A stretch of DNA of 64,000 nt from Brevundimonas goettingensis (GCF_017487405.1 NZ_CP062222.1:1225001-1289000), one strand, 5' to 3'. Numbered from the stretch's first letter, positions 9,062 to 19,806 are shown. Numbers and translations: made by a program. The notes: a model not told the origin generated them from the letters alone.

Positions 9062-11821
9062 TTACGATCCGTGGCCTGCGGTTTCCGCCGCGCCGCAGCT
9101 GTCGCAGACGCGGACCGCGCCGCGTTGCTGCAGGGTGAAGTCGCCGCAGGCCGGGCAGGCGTCGGCGTTGGCGACCGAGACGACACGGGCCTCGGGCTCG
9201 CGCTTGCCGAAGGGCAGGACCACGAGGTTGTCGGGCGCCGCGCCCCGGGCGAAGCCCTTGGAGATGAAGTGGGCGGCGGGAACCAGTTCGTCGGCCTTGC
9301 CCGCGCCCAGACCGTCGGCGTCCAGCGGCTCGGCGTCCGCATTGGCCAGCTCGGTCCGGTCCAGATAGGAGACGCCCAGCTCGCGGAAGATGTAGTCCAG
9401 GATCGAGGTCGCCGAGCCGACGCGGTCGTTGCCGGTGACCCGTCCGGCGGGCTCGAACCGGGTGAAGACGAAGGCGTCCACGAACTCGTCCAGCGGCACC
9501 CCGTATTGAAGTCCGATGGAAATCGCGATGGCGAAGTTATTCATAAGACTGCGGAAAGCGGCGCCTTCCTTGTGCATGTCGATGAAGATCTCGCCAAGCT
9601 CGCCGTCGTCGTACTCGCCGGTGTGGATATAGACCTTGTGGCCGCCGACGGCCGCCTTCTGGATATAGCCCTTGCGGCGGTCGGGAAGTTTGCGGCGGGT
9701 GCGGTCGCGTTCGACGACGCGTTCGACGATCTTCTCGGTCGGCGGGACTTCGGCGGCGGCTTCAGGACGGCGCGGCGCGGCGTCCAGCTCGGGCAGGTCG
9801 AGCAGCGTTCCCGAGGGGGCGGCGTCGGGCAGCAGGCGCACGGCGCGACGGCCCTCGCTCGCGGCGGCGGCCAGCAGGGCCGAGGTCTCGGCGGCGGTCG
9901 CGCGCCAGCTGACGGCGTCGGGCGTGATGTCGGGTGTGTCGCTGAACGGCTCCATCGCGCGGCGCAGGTCGCGCTCGATCTCGGCGGGTGCGCGGTTCAG
10001 GGTCTCGGCGAGGACGGCCGGGGCGTCATCCCAGCCCGACAGATCGGCGTGGCCCAGGGCATAGGCCTCGGCGGCGGCGAGGGCGTCCGCGGACAGGCCC
10101 AGGCGCGGGAGCAGGGGGCCGGCGCCCTCGATGCCCAGCACGTCGCGCACATAGCCGGGGTCCAGCACCAGAGGCCCGAAGGCGTCTTCCAGCCGCTCGA
10201 CCTGGGCCAGGGCGATCTCGACCGACTCGAGCTCGGCGTCGGTGAAGCCGAAGGCGCGCAGGATGTCGTGGTCCACTCCGGGCGCCTCGACCAGGGTGCG
10301 GCGGCCCAGCAGGCGGCGTTCGGCGGCGGCCGCGTCCGCCTCATCCATGGCGGCGACGAGGGCCGGCGACAGGTGGCGCTCGACGGCCCCATCGGCGGTT
10401 TCGAGAACGGCGGCGTGGGCGAAGGCCGGAGCGCCGAGGCGCAGGGCCAGCTCCGCGTCGTCGACCAGCAGGGAGATCGAGCCGTGCCGGCGGCCGTCGC
10501 GCTTCATGGCCTTGCGGGCGGCCGCGGTCAGCTTCGCGGCATGGGCGGCCAGAGGCGCCGGCTGGCGGGCGTCAAGGGCGGCCAGTAGGCCCTGACGGCG
10601 CTGCAGGGCGTCCAGCGCCTCTCCGGCCAGGGCTGGGCCTTCGGGGCAGGGGCCCAGCGCCTCGGTCAGCTCGCAGGCGGTCAGGGCGGCGCCGGCCGAG
10701 ACGACGCCGGCCACGGCCGCGAGGGCGGCTTGCCCCCTCTCGTCCGGAACCAGCCCCTGGGCCAGCAACCATTCGGCCGCGCCCGCGAGGCCGAGGGCGA
10801 CGGGGCGCACGGCCTGACGCCGACGCGCCTGATCGACGGTGGCGGAGAAGCCGGAGGTCAGTTCGATCTCCAGCGCCGTGGTCCACAGCCGGGTCAGGGC
10901 CTCCAGGGCGGGAGCGAACTCCGCTCCTTCGGCCAGGGCGGCCAGCACAGGCAGGTTCAGGGCGCAGGCGGCGGCCAGCGGCTGGTCCGCCACGGCCCGG
11001 GCGTCGGCGGCGTCAAAGGTCAGGATCAGGTCGCCGGTCAGGGCGGCGCGGCCCGCGAGGCCGGCCTCCGTGGCGGCGGCGAAAGGCGCGCGGTCCGCCA
11101 CGGCGACGATCCGTTCAACCGGGAGCGGCGGGAAGTCGATGACGATCCGTTCGCCGTCGATGGCGCGCAGGATGTCGAGGTCGCTCGCCCCGGCGCGGCG
11201 GGCGGCGGCCGCAGCGCGGGCGAGGGCCGGGTTGCGGGCGGGATCGCCGCAGTCGCCGCGCGGTCCCTCGCAGCGGTCCACGGCGGCGGCGACGCCCGAC
11301 AGGGCCCGGGCGGCGGCCTCGGCGGCGCTCTCGGCCAGTTTCGCGGCGCGGCGGCCGTCCAGCGCGGCGGTCAGAGCCTTGATATCCGAGGCTTCTTCCA
11401 GATCGAGAACCGTCGCGGCGGGCGGGGCGCCGATGCTGGCGGGCAGGCGCACTCCGTCCTTCAGACCCCGGGCGGGGGCGGCGAGGCCCAGCAGGACGCT
11501 GGCGGTCAGCTCCTCGGCGAAGGTGCGGGCGTCGGCGGCCCCGGCGAAGACCCCTGTGGAGCGGCCCCAGACGGCGAGACGCCCGGCCCAGCCCGAAATC
11601 CGTCCGCCGAGCACCTCCAGCCCGAGGGACACCGTCTCGGCCGCCATGCCGGTGGGCAGGTCCTGGGGCAGGCCGTCGGCCCAGTCCATCCAGGCCTCGA
11701 CGCGGGCGTCGGACCAGCCGTCCGGCGCGATCATCTCGACCACCGAATCGCTGCGCTCGACCCAGCGAGGGCCGGTCGCGATCAGGCTCGCGGGCTCGAT
11801 GAAGCGTGGGGCGAAGCGCAT
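9062..11821 (-). CDS. Diverged class II ribonucleotide reductase (NrdJ) paralogue with TSCPD domain, probably inactive
   Basis: The 919-residue product keeps the architecture of alphaproteobacterial B12-dependent NrdJ. From about residue 720, [40 protein letters not shown] and [15 protein letters not shown] are near-identical to the NrdJ C-terminal TSCPD domain. A CPAC...CDSC zinc knuckle ends the chain. The middle still aligns with the barrel ([41 protein letters not shown]). However, I find no NPCSE-type thiyl-radical loop and no PTGTIG-type phosphate loop; GSISLLV stands where the latter belongs. The barrel is unusually Ala-rich. I infer loss of catalysis with retention of the C-terminal module, perhaps as a regulator or scaffold. 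No cobalamin riboswitch is seen upstream. Confidence 0.8.
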   Translation of the reverse strand: MRFAPRFIEPASLIATGPRWVERSDSVVEMIAPDGWSDARVEAWMDWADGLPQDLPTGMAAETVSLGLEVLGGRISGWAGRLAVWGRSTGVFAGAADARTFAEELTASVLLGLAAPARGLKDGVRLPASIGAPPAATVLDLEEASDIKALTAALDGRRAAKLAESAAEAAARALSGVAAAVDRCEGPRGDCGDPARNPALARAAAAARRAGASDLDILRAIDGERIVIDFPPLPVERIVAVADRAPFAAATEAGLAGRAALTGDLILTFDAADARAVADQPLAAACALNLPVLAALAEGAEFAPALEALTRLWTTALEIELTSGFSATVDQARRRQAVRPVALGLAGAAEWLLAQGLVPDERGQAALAAVAGVVSAGAALTACELTEALGPCPEGPALAGEALDALQRRQGLLAALDARQPAPLAAHAAKLTAAARKAMKRDGRRHGSISLLVDDAELALRLGAPAFAHAAVLETADGAVERHLSPALVAAMDEADAAAAERRLLGRRTLVEAPGVDHDILRAFGFTDAELESVEIALAQVERLEDAFGPLVLDPGYVRDVLGIEGAGPLLPRLGLSADALAAAEAYALGHADLSGWDDAPAVLAETLNRAPAEIERDLRRAMEPFSDTPDITPDAVSWRATAAETSALLAAAASEGRRAVRLLPDAAPSGTLLDLPELDAAPRRPEAAAEVPPTEKIVERVVERDRTRRKLPDRRKGYIQKAAVGGHKVYIHTGEYDDGELGEIFIDMHKEGAAFRSLMNNFAIAISIGLQYGVPLDEFVDAFVFTRFEPAGRVTGNDRVGSATSILDYIFRELGVSYLDRTELANADAEPLDADGLGAGKADELVPAAHFISKGFARGAAPDNLVVLPFGKREPEARVVSVANADACPACGDFTLQQRGAVRVCDSCGAAETAGHGS

Positions 11822-11888
11822 GCGGGACTCTTTCCGCCGAAAGGTTCTCCCAGACTAGGCAGGCAGGACACAGCCATCAATAGATGTT

Positions 11889-11929
11889 GCGGACAGCGCG
11901 GGGGTTACCCCCAAGATGTTGATGTCCGC
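11889..11929. other. Nested inverted repeat in a divergent promoter region
   Basis: GCGGACA at 11889-11895 pairs with TGTCCGC at 11923-11929 and encloses GGGGGTTACCCCC at 11900-11912. It lies between the divergent NrdJ-like gene and the NDUFA12 gene, so it could be an operator or a leader hairpin. Binding protein unknown. Confidence 0.35.
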
Positions 11930-12029
11930 GAAAAGGCCGTCGCGCTGGACGCGGAGCCCTCCGGTTTCTATGATCGCGCCAGCGTCGCCGGACCGACCGG
12001 CGCCACGGATTCGATGGGATTCCCACTCA

Positions 12030-12422
12030 GTGCTTGCTCAGATTTTCACCTGGTGGAACGGCGCCACCATCGGCACCCTGTTCACGATCGCCAAGCGCGC
12101 GAACCTGATCGGCACGGACGAGATGGGCAACCGCTACTACGAGAGCCGCGACAACAAGAGCTATGACGGGCGCAAGCGCCGCTGGGTCGTCTACAACGGC
12201 TATGCCGAGGCCTCGAAAGTCTCGCCCGACTGGCACGGCTGGCTCCACTACACCTTCGACGAGCCGCCGACCGCGGAGCCGCTCAAGCGCCGCGCCTGGG
12301 AGCTGGACCACCAGCCCAACCTGACCGGCACCCCGCTGGCCTGGCGTCCGCCGGGCTCGCTGGCCGCCGAGGGCGTGCGCCCGGCCGCCACGGGCGACTA
12401 CGAAGCCTGGAAGCCCGAATAG
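12030..12422 (+). CDS. NDUFA12-family NADH:ubiquinone oxidoreductase accessory subunit
   Basis: 130 residues. Family marks are TWWNGATIGTLFTIAKRANLIGTDEMGNRYY near the start, RKRRWVVYNG and DWHGWLHY in the middle, and the HQPNLTGTPLAWRPPGS tail. It is the bacterial relative of the mitochondrial complex I subunit NDUFA12 and is thought to dock on the peripheral arm. The start is GTG at 12030-12032 (MLAQIFTWW); a longer in-frame extension upstream is low-complexity and not conserved in character. The stop TAG shares one base with the GTG start of the next gene. Confidence 0.9.
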   Translation: MLAQIFTWWNGATIGTLFTIAKRANLIGTDEMGNRYYESRDNKSYDGRKRRWVVYNGYAEASKVSPDWHGWLHYTFDEPPTAEPLKRRAWELDHQPNLTGTPLAWRPPGSLAAEGVRPAATGDYEAWKPE

Positions 12423-13078
12423 TGAACCGCGCCCGGCTCATCGGCCTCGCTGTCGTCGCCCTGACCGTCGTCGGGGCGGGAGGCGTTGTCGTGGCCGGGG
12501 GGCTGCAGAACAGCCCGCCGCAGGACGCCCGTCCCTCGGCCGATCCGGTCGGCGACATCCTGAGAAACGCCCCGCCTGTCGAGACCGCTCCGGCCGGCGC
12601 GCCCGCGCCAGCGGCTCCGGTCGCCATCGTTCCGACCGCCCCGGTCGATATGGCCGCCGCTCCCCAGGAGACCGCCGCCGACGAGGCCGAGGCCAAGGAC
12701 GACGCCAAGGTCCCGGCCGAGGAGAAGATCCAGGAAGCCGACACGCCCCTGCCGCGCCAGCGTCGCCGCGTCGCGATCATCGAAGCGATCGACAAGATCA
12801 CCGCCGACCGGATGCGGTTCGAGGTCGTGGTCGGCGGTCGCGCCGTGCGGTTCAACGACAGCCTGATCTTCAGTGTCCGCGCCTGCGAGGTCTCGGCCGA
12901 CAATGAACTGGTGTCCGACGCCATCGCCTATGTGGACGTCAGCCTGGAGCCCAAGGGCACCACCACCGTTCGCGAACCGCGCCAGATCTTCCGCGGCTGG
13001 ATGTTCGCCTCGACGCCGGCGATCAGCGGCCTGCAACACCCGCTCTATGACGCCTGGGTCGTGGGCTGCAAGGCGTAG
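12422..13078 (+). CDS. DUF2155 domain protein, membrane-anchored
   Basis: 218 residues: an N-terminal hydrophobic helix ([21 protein letters not shown]), a Pro/Ala- and acid-rich spacer to about residue 110, then the DUF2155 domain. That domain has [44 protein letters not shown] and [24 protein letters not shown], with two Cys. The domain is widespread in alphaproteobacteria and of unknown function. It is often encoded next to NDUFA12 and aat, as here. The GTG start overlaps the preceding stop (TAGTG), so translation is coupled. Its 3' end overlaps the convergent aat gene by 34 bases. Confidence 0.88.
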   Translation: MNRARLIGLAVVALTVVGAGGVVVAGGLQNSPPQDARPSADPVGDILRNAPPVETAPAGAPAPAAPVAIVPTAPVDMAAAPQETAADEAEAKDDAKVPAEEKIQEADTPLPRQRRRVAIIEAIDKITADRMRFEVVVGGRAVRFNDSLIFSVRACEVSADNELVSDAIAYVDVSLEPKGTTTVREPRQIFRGWMFASTPAISGLQHPLYDAWVVGCKA

Positions 13079-13764
13079 AAGACCGCCGCCTCTCCGCTCA
13101 TCGGCTCGAACAGGGACCGGCTGTTGGGCCTCAATGGCCGCGCCGCCTTCAATAGCTTGAGATAGGCGCCCTGCGGCGTTTCCACCGCTCCGAACTGGCT
13201 GAGGTGTTCGGTCAGGAACTGGGCGTCCAGCAGCCGCCAGCCGCCGCGCTTCAGCCGCGCCACCAGATGAACCAGGGCGACCTTTGACGCGTCGCGCTCG
13301 CGGCTGAACATGCTCTCGCCGAAGAAGGCGCCGCCGAGAGTGACGCCATACAGGCCGCCGACCAGCCGCTCGCCCTTCCAGCACTCGATCGAATGGGCGT
13401 GACCCATGGCCTGGAGCGCCAGATAGAGGCGGCGGATCGGACCGTTGATCCAGGTGTCCTCACGCCCCGGCCCCGGGGCCGCGCAGGCGTCCAGAACGGC
13501 GTCGAAGGCGGTGGAGACGCGCACCTCGAACGGCGCGCTTCGCACCGTCCGCTTCAGCCGCGTCGGGATGTGAAAGCCGTCCAGCGGAATGACGCCCCGC
13601 TGGTCCGGTTCGACCAGGAATATGCGCGGATCGTCGCGCGCCTCGCCCATGGGGAAAACGCCCGTCGCATAGCAGTTCAGCAGCTCCTCGGGGCCGATGC
13701 CGCCGAAAGGACCCACGCTGAAGCCGGGCTCGGTCAGGCCTTCGGAGCCTGTTTGGCGGCCCAC
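13045..13764 (-). CDS. aat: Leucyl/phenylalanyl-tRNA--protein transferase
   Basis: Adds Leu or Phe to N-terminal Arg/Lys of proteins, marking them for ClpS/ClpAP degradation (N-end rule). Conserved stretches are [60 protein letters not shown] and [16 protein letters not shown]. The start is uncertain. GTG at 13764 overlaps accC by 31 bases; GTG at 13716 ([13 protein letters not shown]) gives a length closer to the family; neither has a clear ribosome site. It is the last gene of aroQ-accB-accC-aat. Confidence 0.92.
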   Translation of the reverse strand: MGRQTGSEGLTEPGFSVGPFGGIGPEELLNCYATGVFPMGEARDDPRIFLVEPDQRGVIPLDGFHIPTRLKRTVRSAPFEVRVSTAFDAVLDACAAPGPGREDTWINGPIRRLYLALQAMGHAHSIECWKGERLVGGLYGVTLGGAFFGESMFSRERDASKVALVHLVARLKRGGWRLLDAQFLTEHLSQFGAVETPQGAYLKLLKAARPLRPNSRSLFEPMSGEAAVFYALQPTTQAS

Positions 13765-15086
13765 TTCTCCAGCCAGTGGATGTCGTAGTCGCCACTGAGA
13801 ATGTCAGGTTCGGCCAGCAGGCGCTGGAACAGGGGGATGGTGGTGTCGACGCCGCCGATGACCATCTCGCCCAGACTGCGCTTCAGCCGCGCCACGCACT
13901 CGGCCCGGTCGCGCCCGTGCACGATCAGCTTGCCGATCAGGCTGTCGTAATAGGGCGGGATCGAGTAGCCGGCGTAGATGGCGCTATCCAGCCGCACGCC
14001 CAGGCCGCCGGGGGCGTGGAAGTCGGTGATTGTACCCGGCGACGGGGTGAAGGTTTCCGAGTTCTCGGCATTGATCCGTACCTCGATGGCGTGGCCCTCG
14101 AAATGGATGTCTTCCTGGGTGAAGGACAGGGGCAGGCCCGCGGCGATGCGGATCTGTTCTCGCACCAGATCGACGCCGGTGATGGCTTCGGTGACCGGGT
14201 GTTCGACCTGCAGGCGGGTGTTCATCTCGATGAAGAAGAACTCGCCGTCCTCCCACAGGAACTCGATGGTGCCGACGCCCAGATAGCCGATGGCGGCGAT
14301 GGCCTTGTTGACCGTCTTGCCGATTTCGGTGCGCTGGGCCGCCGACAGGGCGGGCGAGGGGGCCTCTTCCAGCACCTTCTGGTGGCGGCGCTGCAGGGAG
14401 CAGTCACGTTCGCCCAGATGGACGACGTTGCCGTGGCTGTCGGCGACGACCTGGATCTCGATGTGGCGCGGCTTCTGGAGGTAGCGCTCCATGTAGACGG
14501 CGCCGTTGCCGAAGGCCGCCTTGGCCTCGGTCTGGGCGGTCTGGACGGCCTCGACCAGGTCGTCTGCGGTCAGGGCCACCTTCATGCCGCGTCCGCCGCC
14601 GCCGGCGGCCGCCTTGACAATAAGGGGGAAGCCGATGGTCCTGGACGCCTCGATGGCGGCCTCGACGGTCTCGACCTCGCCGTCAGAACCCGGAACGACC
14701 GGGATGCCGGCGTCCTTGACCGTCTGTTTGGCGCTGATCTTGTCGCCCATGACCCGAATGTGGTCCGGCTTGGGCCCGATGAAGGTCATGCCGTGGGCTT
14801 CGACGATCTCGGCGAAGCGGGCGTTCTCGGACAGGAAGCCGTAGCCCGGGTGGATCGCCTGGGCGCCGGTGATCTCGGCCGCCGCGATGATCGAGGGGAT
14901 GTTCAGATAGCTCTTGGCCGCCGGAGCGGGGCCAATGCAGACGCTTTCGTCCGCCAGCCGCACCCACATGGCGCCGCGGTCGGCCTCGGAGTGCACGGCG
15001 ACGGTGGAGATGCCCATCTCCTTGCACGCCCGGTGGATACGCAGGGCGATTTCGCCGCGGTTGGCGATCAGGACCTTGGTGAACAT
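13734..15086 (-). CDS. accC: Biotin carboxylase subunit of acetyl-CoA carboxylase
   Basis: Carboxylates biotin on AccB using ATP and bicarbonate, the first half of malonyl-CoA synthesis. The 450-residue protein shows [16 protein letters not shown] at the N-terminus. The ATP-grasp loop is [13 protein letters not shown], preceded by the [17 protein letters not shown] region, with [20 protein letters not shown] and [14 protein letters not shown] later. The length is typical. ATG at 15084-15086 lies 7 bases after the accB stop. Confidence 0.97.
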   Translation of the reverse strand: MFTKVLIANRGEIALRIHRACKEMGISTVAVHSEADRGAMWVRLADESVCIGPAPAAKSYLNIPSIIAAAEITGAQAIHPGYGFLSENARFAEIVEAHGMTFIGPKPDHIRVMGDKISAKQTVKDAGIPVVPGSDGEVETVEAAIEASRTIGFPLIVKAAAGGGGRGMKVALTADDLVEAVQTAQTEAKAAFGNGAVYMERYLQKPRHIEIQVVADSHGNVVHLGERDCSLQRRHQKVLEEAPSPALSAAQRTEIGKTVNKAIAAIGYLGVGTIEFLWEDGEFFFIEMNTRLQVEHPVTEAITGVDLVREQIRIAAGLPLSFTQEDIHFEGHAIEVRINAENSETFTPSPGTITDFHAPGGLGVRLDSAIYAGYSIPPYYDSLIGKLIVHGRDRAECVARLKRSLGEMVIGGVDTTIPLFQRLLAEPDILSGDYDIHWLEKWAAKQAPKA

Positions 15087-15093
15087 GGCGCTC

Positions 15094-15609
15094 TTACGCC
15101 TCGAGCAGGACGAGGGGTTCGCCGTATTCGACGGGCTGGGCGTCGCCGACCAGGATTTCGGCGACCACGCCGTCGCGCGGGGCCTGGATGGGGTTCATGG
15201 TCTTCATCGCCTCGACGATGATCAGGGTCTGGCCCTTTTTGACCTTGTCGCCCGGCTGGACGAACGGCGGCGCCTCGGGCGAGGCTTGCAGATAGGCGGT
15301 GCCGACCATCGGCGACTTCACCGTCTCGCCAGCCTTGGCGGCGGGAGCAGCGGCAGGGGCGGCGGCGGCGGGAGCAGCGGCGGCGGGCGCGGCGGCCGGG
15401 GCAGGAGCGGCGTGGGCGACCGGGGCGGCGGTGTATTGCATCACCGGGGCGGAGACGACCTCACGCGCCACCCGGATGCGCAGCTCGCCGCGCTCGACCT
15501 CGATCTCCGTCAGGGAGGTGTCGTTCAGGATGTCGGCGAGCTGGCGGACCAGGGTCGCGTCGATCTCTTCGTTCTTGAGCTTGGCAGGGGACGATTTCGG
15601 ATCGGCCAT
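15094..15609 (-). CDS. accB: Biotin carboxyl carrier protein of acetyl-CoA carboxylase
   Basis: Carries biotin on the Lys of [13 protein letters not shown] near residue 135. 171 residues: an N-terminal helical part, an Ala/Pro linker (about residues 75-95) that lets the domain swing, and a C-terminal biotinyl domain starting at [16 protein letters not shown]. Operon order aroQ-accB-accC is common in Gram-negative bacteria. Confidence 0.97.
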   Translation of the reverse strand: MADPKSSPAKLKNEEIDATLVRQLADILNDTSLTEIEVERGELRIRVAREVVSAPVMQYTAAPVAHAAPAPAAAPAAAAPAAAAPAAAPAAKAGETVKSPMVGTAYLQASPEAPPFVQPGDKVKKGQTLIIVEAMKTMNPIQAPRDGVVAEILVGDAQPVEYGEPLVLLEA

Positions 15610-15630
15610 GGGTTCTCTCGAGCCTTCTTT

Positions 15631-16104
15631 TTAATCTTTGGACGAACGGGCGGGGGCCGCTGCGCGTTCCGCAGCCAGCTTCACCGCGGCCTTGACGGCC
15701 AGTTCGTAGCTTTGCGGGCCGAAGCCCGCGACGACGCCGGTCGCGACCAGCGAAACATAGGTCTTGTGCCGGAATTCCTCGCGGGAGGCCGGGTTGGACA
15801 GGTGACATTCGATCACCGGGATCGACAGGGTCTTCAGCGCGTCCAGCAGGGCCACGGAGGTGTGGCCATAGCCGGCGGGGTTGATGACCAGGACCGAACC
15901 CTCGGTGCGGGCCTCGTGGACCCAGTCAATCAGTTGGCCTTCATGGTTGGACTGAAGGAAAACGACCTTCGCGCCTTCCGCGGCCTTCTCGCAGAGCGCC
16001 TGAACGTCCGCGAGGGTCTCGTGCCCATAGATATCCGGCTCACGCACCCCGAGGAGGTTGAGATTCGGACCGTTCAGGACGTAGATGACGGGCGTTTCGG
16101 GCAT
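15631..16104 (-). CDS. aroQ: Type II 3-dehydroquinate dehydratase
   Basis: Dehydrates 3-dehydroquinate to 3-dehydroshikimate in the shikimate pathway. It shows the family's [19 protein letters not shown] (with the active-site loop and Tyr), [29 protein letters not shown] and [22 protein letters not shown], which carries the catalytic His. The frame is open 12 codons further, but [14 protein letters not shown] at 16104 gives the normal 157-residue length. About 100 bases separate it from the divergent thiS. Confidence 0.95.
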   Translation of the reverse strand: MPETPVIYVLNGPNLNLLGVREPDIYGHETLADVQALCEKAAEGAKVVFLQSNHEGQLIDWVHEARTEGSVLVINPAGYGHTSVALLDALKTLSIPVIECHLSNPASREEFRHKTYVSLVATGVVAGFGPQSYELAVKAAVKLAAERAAAPARSSKD

Positions 16105-16211
16105 TACCTGCGGTGTTGCTCCAGGCGCGGGAACGCCCATGAATCGGGCGGCCTTTTAACTGACTGACGGCGCAGGTCAAAGCGACCCGCGCGAAAGGCT
16201 GACGTAGCGGT

Positions 16212-16409
16212 ATGCGCATTCAAGTCAACGGAGATACGAAAGACGTCTCTGCCACCACAGTTCTGGCTCTGGTCGGCGAACTGGGTCTGGACCCGCGCAA
16301 GGTCGCCGTCGAGCGCAATCTCGAGATCGTGCCCCGCTCGCTCCACGCTGACACCGCCCTCGCCGAGGGCGACCGCATCGAGATGGTGATCTTCGTCGGC
16401 GGGGGATGA
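16212..16409 (+). CDS. thiS: Sulfur carrier protein ThiS
   Basis: A 65-residue ubiquitin-like protein ending in Gly-Gly (IFVGGG), the tail that is adenylated and thiocarboxylated to deliver sulfur for the thiamine thiazole ring. MRIQVNG...DTKDV forms the first hairpin and [13 protein letters not shown] the last strand. thiG follows after 43 bases. Confidence 0.95.
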   Translation: MRIQVNGDTKDVSATTVLALVGELGLDPRKVAVERNLEIVPRSLHADTALAEGDRIEMVIFVGGG

Positions 16410-16452
16410 ATCGCGGGTTCCGTTTCGGGCCCCGGAGGCCTAGATCAGGCGC

Positions 16453-17253
16453 ATGAACGCGCACGCTCCTATCGCCACCGAGACCTCCGACACCTGGACC
16501 GTCGCCGGCCGCACCTTCTCCTCGCGGCTGATCGTGGGCACAGGCAAATACGCCGACTACGCCCAGAACGCCGCCGCCGCCGAGGCCGCGGGGGCCGAGA
16601 TCGTGACCGTGGCCCTGCGCCGGGTGAACCTGTCGGACCCGACCCAGCCGATGCTGGTCGACTATGTGAAGCCGGACCGCTTCACCTTCCTGCCCAACAC
16701 CGCCGGCTGTTTCACCGGTGAGGACGCCGTGCGGACACTGCGTCTGGCGCGCGAGGCCGGGGGCTGGAACCTGGTCAAGCTGGAGGTCCTGTCCAACACC
16801 GCCCACCTCTATCCCGACATGGTCGAGACGCTCAGGGCGCTCGATATGCTGGTCAAGGACGGCTTCGACGTCATGGTCTACTGCACCGACGACGTGGTCA
16901 TGGCCCAACGGCTGGAAGAGGCCGGCGCCGCCGCCATCATGCCCGCCGCCGCCCCGATCGGCTCGGGTCTGGGGCTTCAGAACGCCGTCAACGTCCGGTT
17001 GATCGTCGAGCAGGCCAAGGTGCCGGTTCTGGTGGACGCGGGCGTGGGCACGCCATCAGACGCGGTTCTGGCCATGGAACTGGGCTGCGACGCCGTCCTG
17101 ATGAACACCGCCATCGCCGGGGCCAGGGATCCGATCCTGATGGCCAGTGCGATGAAGCACGCCGTCATCGCCGGGCGTCAGGGCTATCTGGCCGGCCGCA
17201 TGCCGCGCCGGATGTACGCCGATCCGTCGTCGCCGCTCGCCGGTCTGATCTAG
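16453..17253 (+). CDS. thiG: Thiazole synthase ThiG
   Basis: Condenses deoxyxylulose phosphate, dehydroglycine and ThiS-carried sulfur into thiazole phosphate. The 266-residue TIM barrel has [50 protein letters not shown] (Schiff-base Lys region), [14 protein letters not shown] and [19 protein letters not shown]. It is adjacent to thiS with no thiO, thiF or thiC in view, so the rest of the pathway is elsewhere. Confidence 0.96.
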   Translation: MNAHAPIATETSDTWTVAGRTFSSRLIVGTGKYADYAQNAAAAEAAGAEIVTVALRRVNLSDPTQPMLVDYVKPDRFTFLPNTAGCFTGEDAVRTLRLAREAGGWNLVKLEVLSNTAHLYPDMVETLRALDMLVKDGFDVMVYCTDDVVMAQRLEEAGAAAIMPAAAPIGSGLGLQNAVNVRLIVEQAKVPVLVDAGVGTPSDAVLAMELGCDAVLMNTAIAGARDPILMASAMKHAVIAGRQGYLAGRMPRRMYADPSSPLAGLI

Positions 17254-17266
17254 GCTTTCCCGTTGG

Positions 17267-17289
17267 CCTGACGCTGTTTTTCCGTCAGG
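17267..17289. other. Stem-loop between thiG and the TPR gene
   Basis: CCTGACG at 17267-17273 pairs perfectly with CGTCAGG at 17283-17289 across a T-rich loop. It lies 14 bases after thiG and just ahead of the ribosome site of the next gene. There is no U-tract after the stem, so termination would be weak; it may mark an mRNA end. Confidence 0.4.
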
Positions 17290-17316
17290 GTGCTCCCGGC
17301 TGTTCGGGAGGCGACG

Positions 17317-19014
17317 ATGCGTTTGAAACTTCTGGCTTTCACGGTGGCGACATTGGCCCTGATCGGGCCCGCCGCCGTCGCCGACGCCACGGCCGACAAG
17401 GCCATGCTGGACGCCATCGACGACGCCCCACAGTGCGGCAAGGTCGGCTCGGCCATGACCACGGCGCCGGTCGCCGACATGGTGCTGGTCGACGGCTTCG
17501 GGGACGAAGGCTACGCGGTCGACGCTAAGCCCGAAGCCCAGGTCTGGTTCAACCAGGGCGTCCGCCTGCGCTGGGCCTTCGAACACACCGAGGCGGTGCG
17601 CGCCTTCCGCAAGGCCCGCGCCCTCGACCCCACCTGCGGCATGTGCGCCTGGGGCGAGGCCTGGGCTCTCGGGCCGAACATCAACGGCGGCGGCAATGAC
17701 GACGCCTCGATCGCGGCGGCCCTGACGGCGGCGCGTGAGGCGCGGCGGCTGGCCCGCGACGCCTCGCCCATGCAGAAGCAGATGATCGACGCCCTGATCC
17801 AGCGCTACTCGGGCCGCAAGGCCACGCGCGCCACCCGGTTTGCCCGCGGCATGGACCGGATCGCCCGCGCCCATCCCAACGACATCTCCATCGCCGCCAT
17901 CACCGCCGACGCCTGGATGCTGAGCATCGACGGCGATCCGTGGAAGAAGGACGGCACGGCGGCCTACCCCGAGACGACCCGCACCATGGAGATTCTGGAG
18001 CACGCCCTGGCGGTCAAACCGGACGATCCCGGCAATATCCACCTCTACATCCATATGACCGAATGGTCGGCGGACCCGCACAAGGCCATTCCCTATGGCG
18101 AGAAGCTGGCCCTGCTGGCCCCGAACGCCAGCCATCTGGTCCATATGCCGTCGCACACCTATTACCGCGTCGGCCGCTACATCGACGCCATGCGGGCCAA
18201 TGTGAACGCCGTGGCCCTGGACAAGCGGTATGAGCAGATCGCGCCGCGTCCGGGCGGGATCGCGGGCGGCATGCCCCTGCACGGCCACAACCTGCATTTC
18301 GGTATGGGCGGCGCCCTGATGGCCGGCGGGGCGGAGGAGGGGCTGGCCCTCGCCGACGGCTTCCTGGCCACCTATCCGGACATTCCGGCGACCAACGCCT
18401 GGCGCCAGATCATGGCCAATGACGCCTATGCCCTCTACGGCCGGTTCGGTTCGCAGGAGGCGGTCGCGGCCCTGAAGGAGCCGCCGGCCTCAAACCCGCT
18501 GCTGCGCATGAGCTGGCGCTACGCCCGGGGCGAGGCCGCCGCGCGCCGTGGCGATGTCGAGGCCGTCACGGTCGAGGCCCGGGCCATCGCCGAGTTGCGG
18601 CAGGCCATCCCGGACACCGCGCCCCAGGCGAAGGACGTCAAGGACTTCATCGAACTGTTCCAGAAGGTGCTGGAGGGCCGCGCGGCCATGATCACCGGCG
18701 ACCACCCCGCGGCCGTCGCTGCCTTCACCCGCGCCGCCGCCATCCAGGCCCAGGACGACGAGGGCGGCGATCCGCCCGCCATCTGGTATCCGACCCGTCG
18801 CAGCCTCGCCGCCGCCATGCTGGCCTCGGGCGACGCCGCCGGGGCCAAGGCGAAGATCGAGGAGCTCCTCAAGGACTGGCCCGCCGACCCCTATAGCTAC
18901 TTCGTCCTCGCCGAGGCCGAGAAGGCGCTGGGGAACACCTCCGCCATGGACGCCGCCCTCAGCCAGTCCCGCGCCCAGTGGATCGGCGGGCGGATGTATC
19001 TGGCGCTGGCCTAG
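17317..19014 (+). CDS. Exported tetratricopeptide-repeat protein
   Basis: 565 residues. The signal peptide is MRLKLLAFTVATLALIGPAAVA, and ATG 17317 is preceded by CGGGAGG at good spacing. TPR-like helices begin with WFNQGVRLRWAFEHTEAVRAFRKARALDPTCGMCAWGEAWALG. A His-rich central part (HMTEWSADPHKAIPYGEKLA, LVHMPSHTYYRVGRYIDAM, MPLHGHNLHFGMGGALM) is characteristic of a family of large secreted TPR proteins often found in oxidative-stress or carbohydrate loci. Function is unknown. It ends 6 bases before the convergent DsbA-like gene. Confidence 0.8.
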   Translation: MRLKLLAFTVATLALIGPAAVADATADKAMLDAIDDAPQCGKVGSAMTTAPVADMVLVDGFGDEGYAVDAKPEAQVWFNQGVRLRWAFEHTEAVRAFRKARALDPTCGMCAWGEAWALGPNINGGGNDDASIAAALTAAREARRLARDASPMQKQMIDALIQRYSGRKATRATRFARGMDRIARAHPNDISIAAITADAWMLSIDGDPWKKDGTAAYPETTRTMEILEHALAVKPDDPGNIHLYIHMTEWSADPHKAIPYGEKLALLAPNASHLVHMPSHTYYRVGRYIDAMRANVNAVALDKRYEQIAPRPGGIAGGMPLHGHNLHFGMGGALMAGGAEEGLALADGFLATYPDIPATNAWRQIMANDAYALYGRFGSQEAVAALKEPPASNPLLRMSWRYARGEAAARRGDVEAVTVEARAIAELRQAIPDTAPQAKDVKDFIELFQKVLEGRAAMITGDHPAAVAAFTRAAAIQAQDDEGGDPPAIWYPTRRSLAAAMLASGDAAGAKAKIEELLKDWPADPYSYFVLAEAEKALGNTSAMDAALSQSRAQWIGGRMYLALA

Positions 19015-19020
19015 GTCGGC

Positions 19021-19806
19021 CTACTTCGCCTTTTCGGCATTGATGATCTGGGCCAGACCCGCCGGGTCGTGGGTGGGCGAAGCCTTGCCGTTGATGAAGA
19101 AGGTCGGGGTGCCTTCGATCGTCAGATTGGTCGCATCGACCCGGACATTGGTCACGATCCGGGCAGCCTCGGCGCTGCCGACCGGGCCCGTCACGCCGTT
19201 GGCCGCCAGGATCCGGTCCACGGCCTGGGGCGTCAGGGCGCGCTCGGCCATCAGGGCCTGATGCACGGCCAGATACTTGCCCTGGGCCTGGGCGGCCAGC
19301 GCCGCCTGGGCGGCATAGCGCGAGGTGATCCCTTCGCCGTGGTCCAGGATCGGCCATTCCTTGAAGATGAAACGCACGTCCGGATTGGCCTGCATCAGCC
19401 GCAGGAAGTCCGGGGCCACCGCCTTGCAGTAGGGGCATTGGTAGTCGAAGAATTGCACCACCGTGACCTTGGCGTCGGCCGGGCCAAAGGCGGGCTCGCC
19501 GGCCGCGGCGCGCAGGGCGCCGGGATGGGCGGCGGCGGCGGCGTTGACCCGGGCCTGCTGGTCGTTCTGCTGCTGGACCTGATAGGCGACCTGGGCCTCG
19601 GCCAGCACTTCGGGGTGGTTCAGCAGATAGGCGCGGACCTGGGATCCAAAGAGGCCCGGCACGACATAGGGCGCGGCCGCGAAGCCGAGGGCGACGACCG
19701 AGACGCCGAGCGCCAGCATGCTACGGCCGGTCAGCCAGCGCGACTTCAGCGTGGGCGTTTCGGCGGGCGCGGCGGCGGGTTCGGGCGCGGGAACGTCGTC
19801 GGTCAT
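19021..19806 (-). CDS. Membrane-anchored DsbA-family thioredoxin (Com1/ScsC-like)
   Basis: 261 residues: a cytoplasmic Pro/Ala tail, one transmembrane helix (SMLALGVSVVALGFAAAPYVVPGL), a periplasmic helical stalk and a DsbA-type domain. That domain holds FFDYQCPYCKAVAPDF (active-site CPYC), FIFKEWPILD and the cis-Pro loop EGTPTFFINGK. It should act as a periplasmic thiol oxidase or isomerase. The M48 protease gene lies 19 bases upstream on the same strand, so both may serve envelope protein quality control. Confidence 0.9.
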   Translation of the reverse strand: MTDDVPAPEPAAAPAETPTLKSRWLTGRSMLALGVSVVALGFAAAPYVVPGLFGSQVRAYLLNHPEVLAEAQVAYQVQQQNDQQARVNAAAAAHPGALRAAAGEPAFGPADAKVTVVQFFDYQCPYCKAVAPDFLRLMQANPDVRFIFKEWPILDHGEGITSRYAAQAALAAQAQGKYLAVHQALMAERALTPQAVDRILAANGVTGPVGSAEAARIVTNVRVDATNLTIEGTPTFFINGKASPTHDPAGLAQIINAEKAK

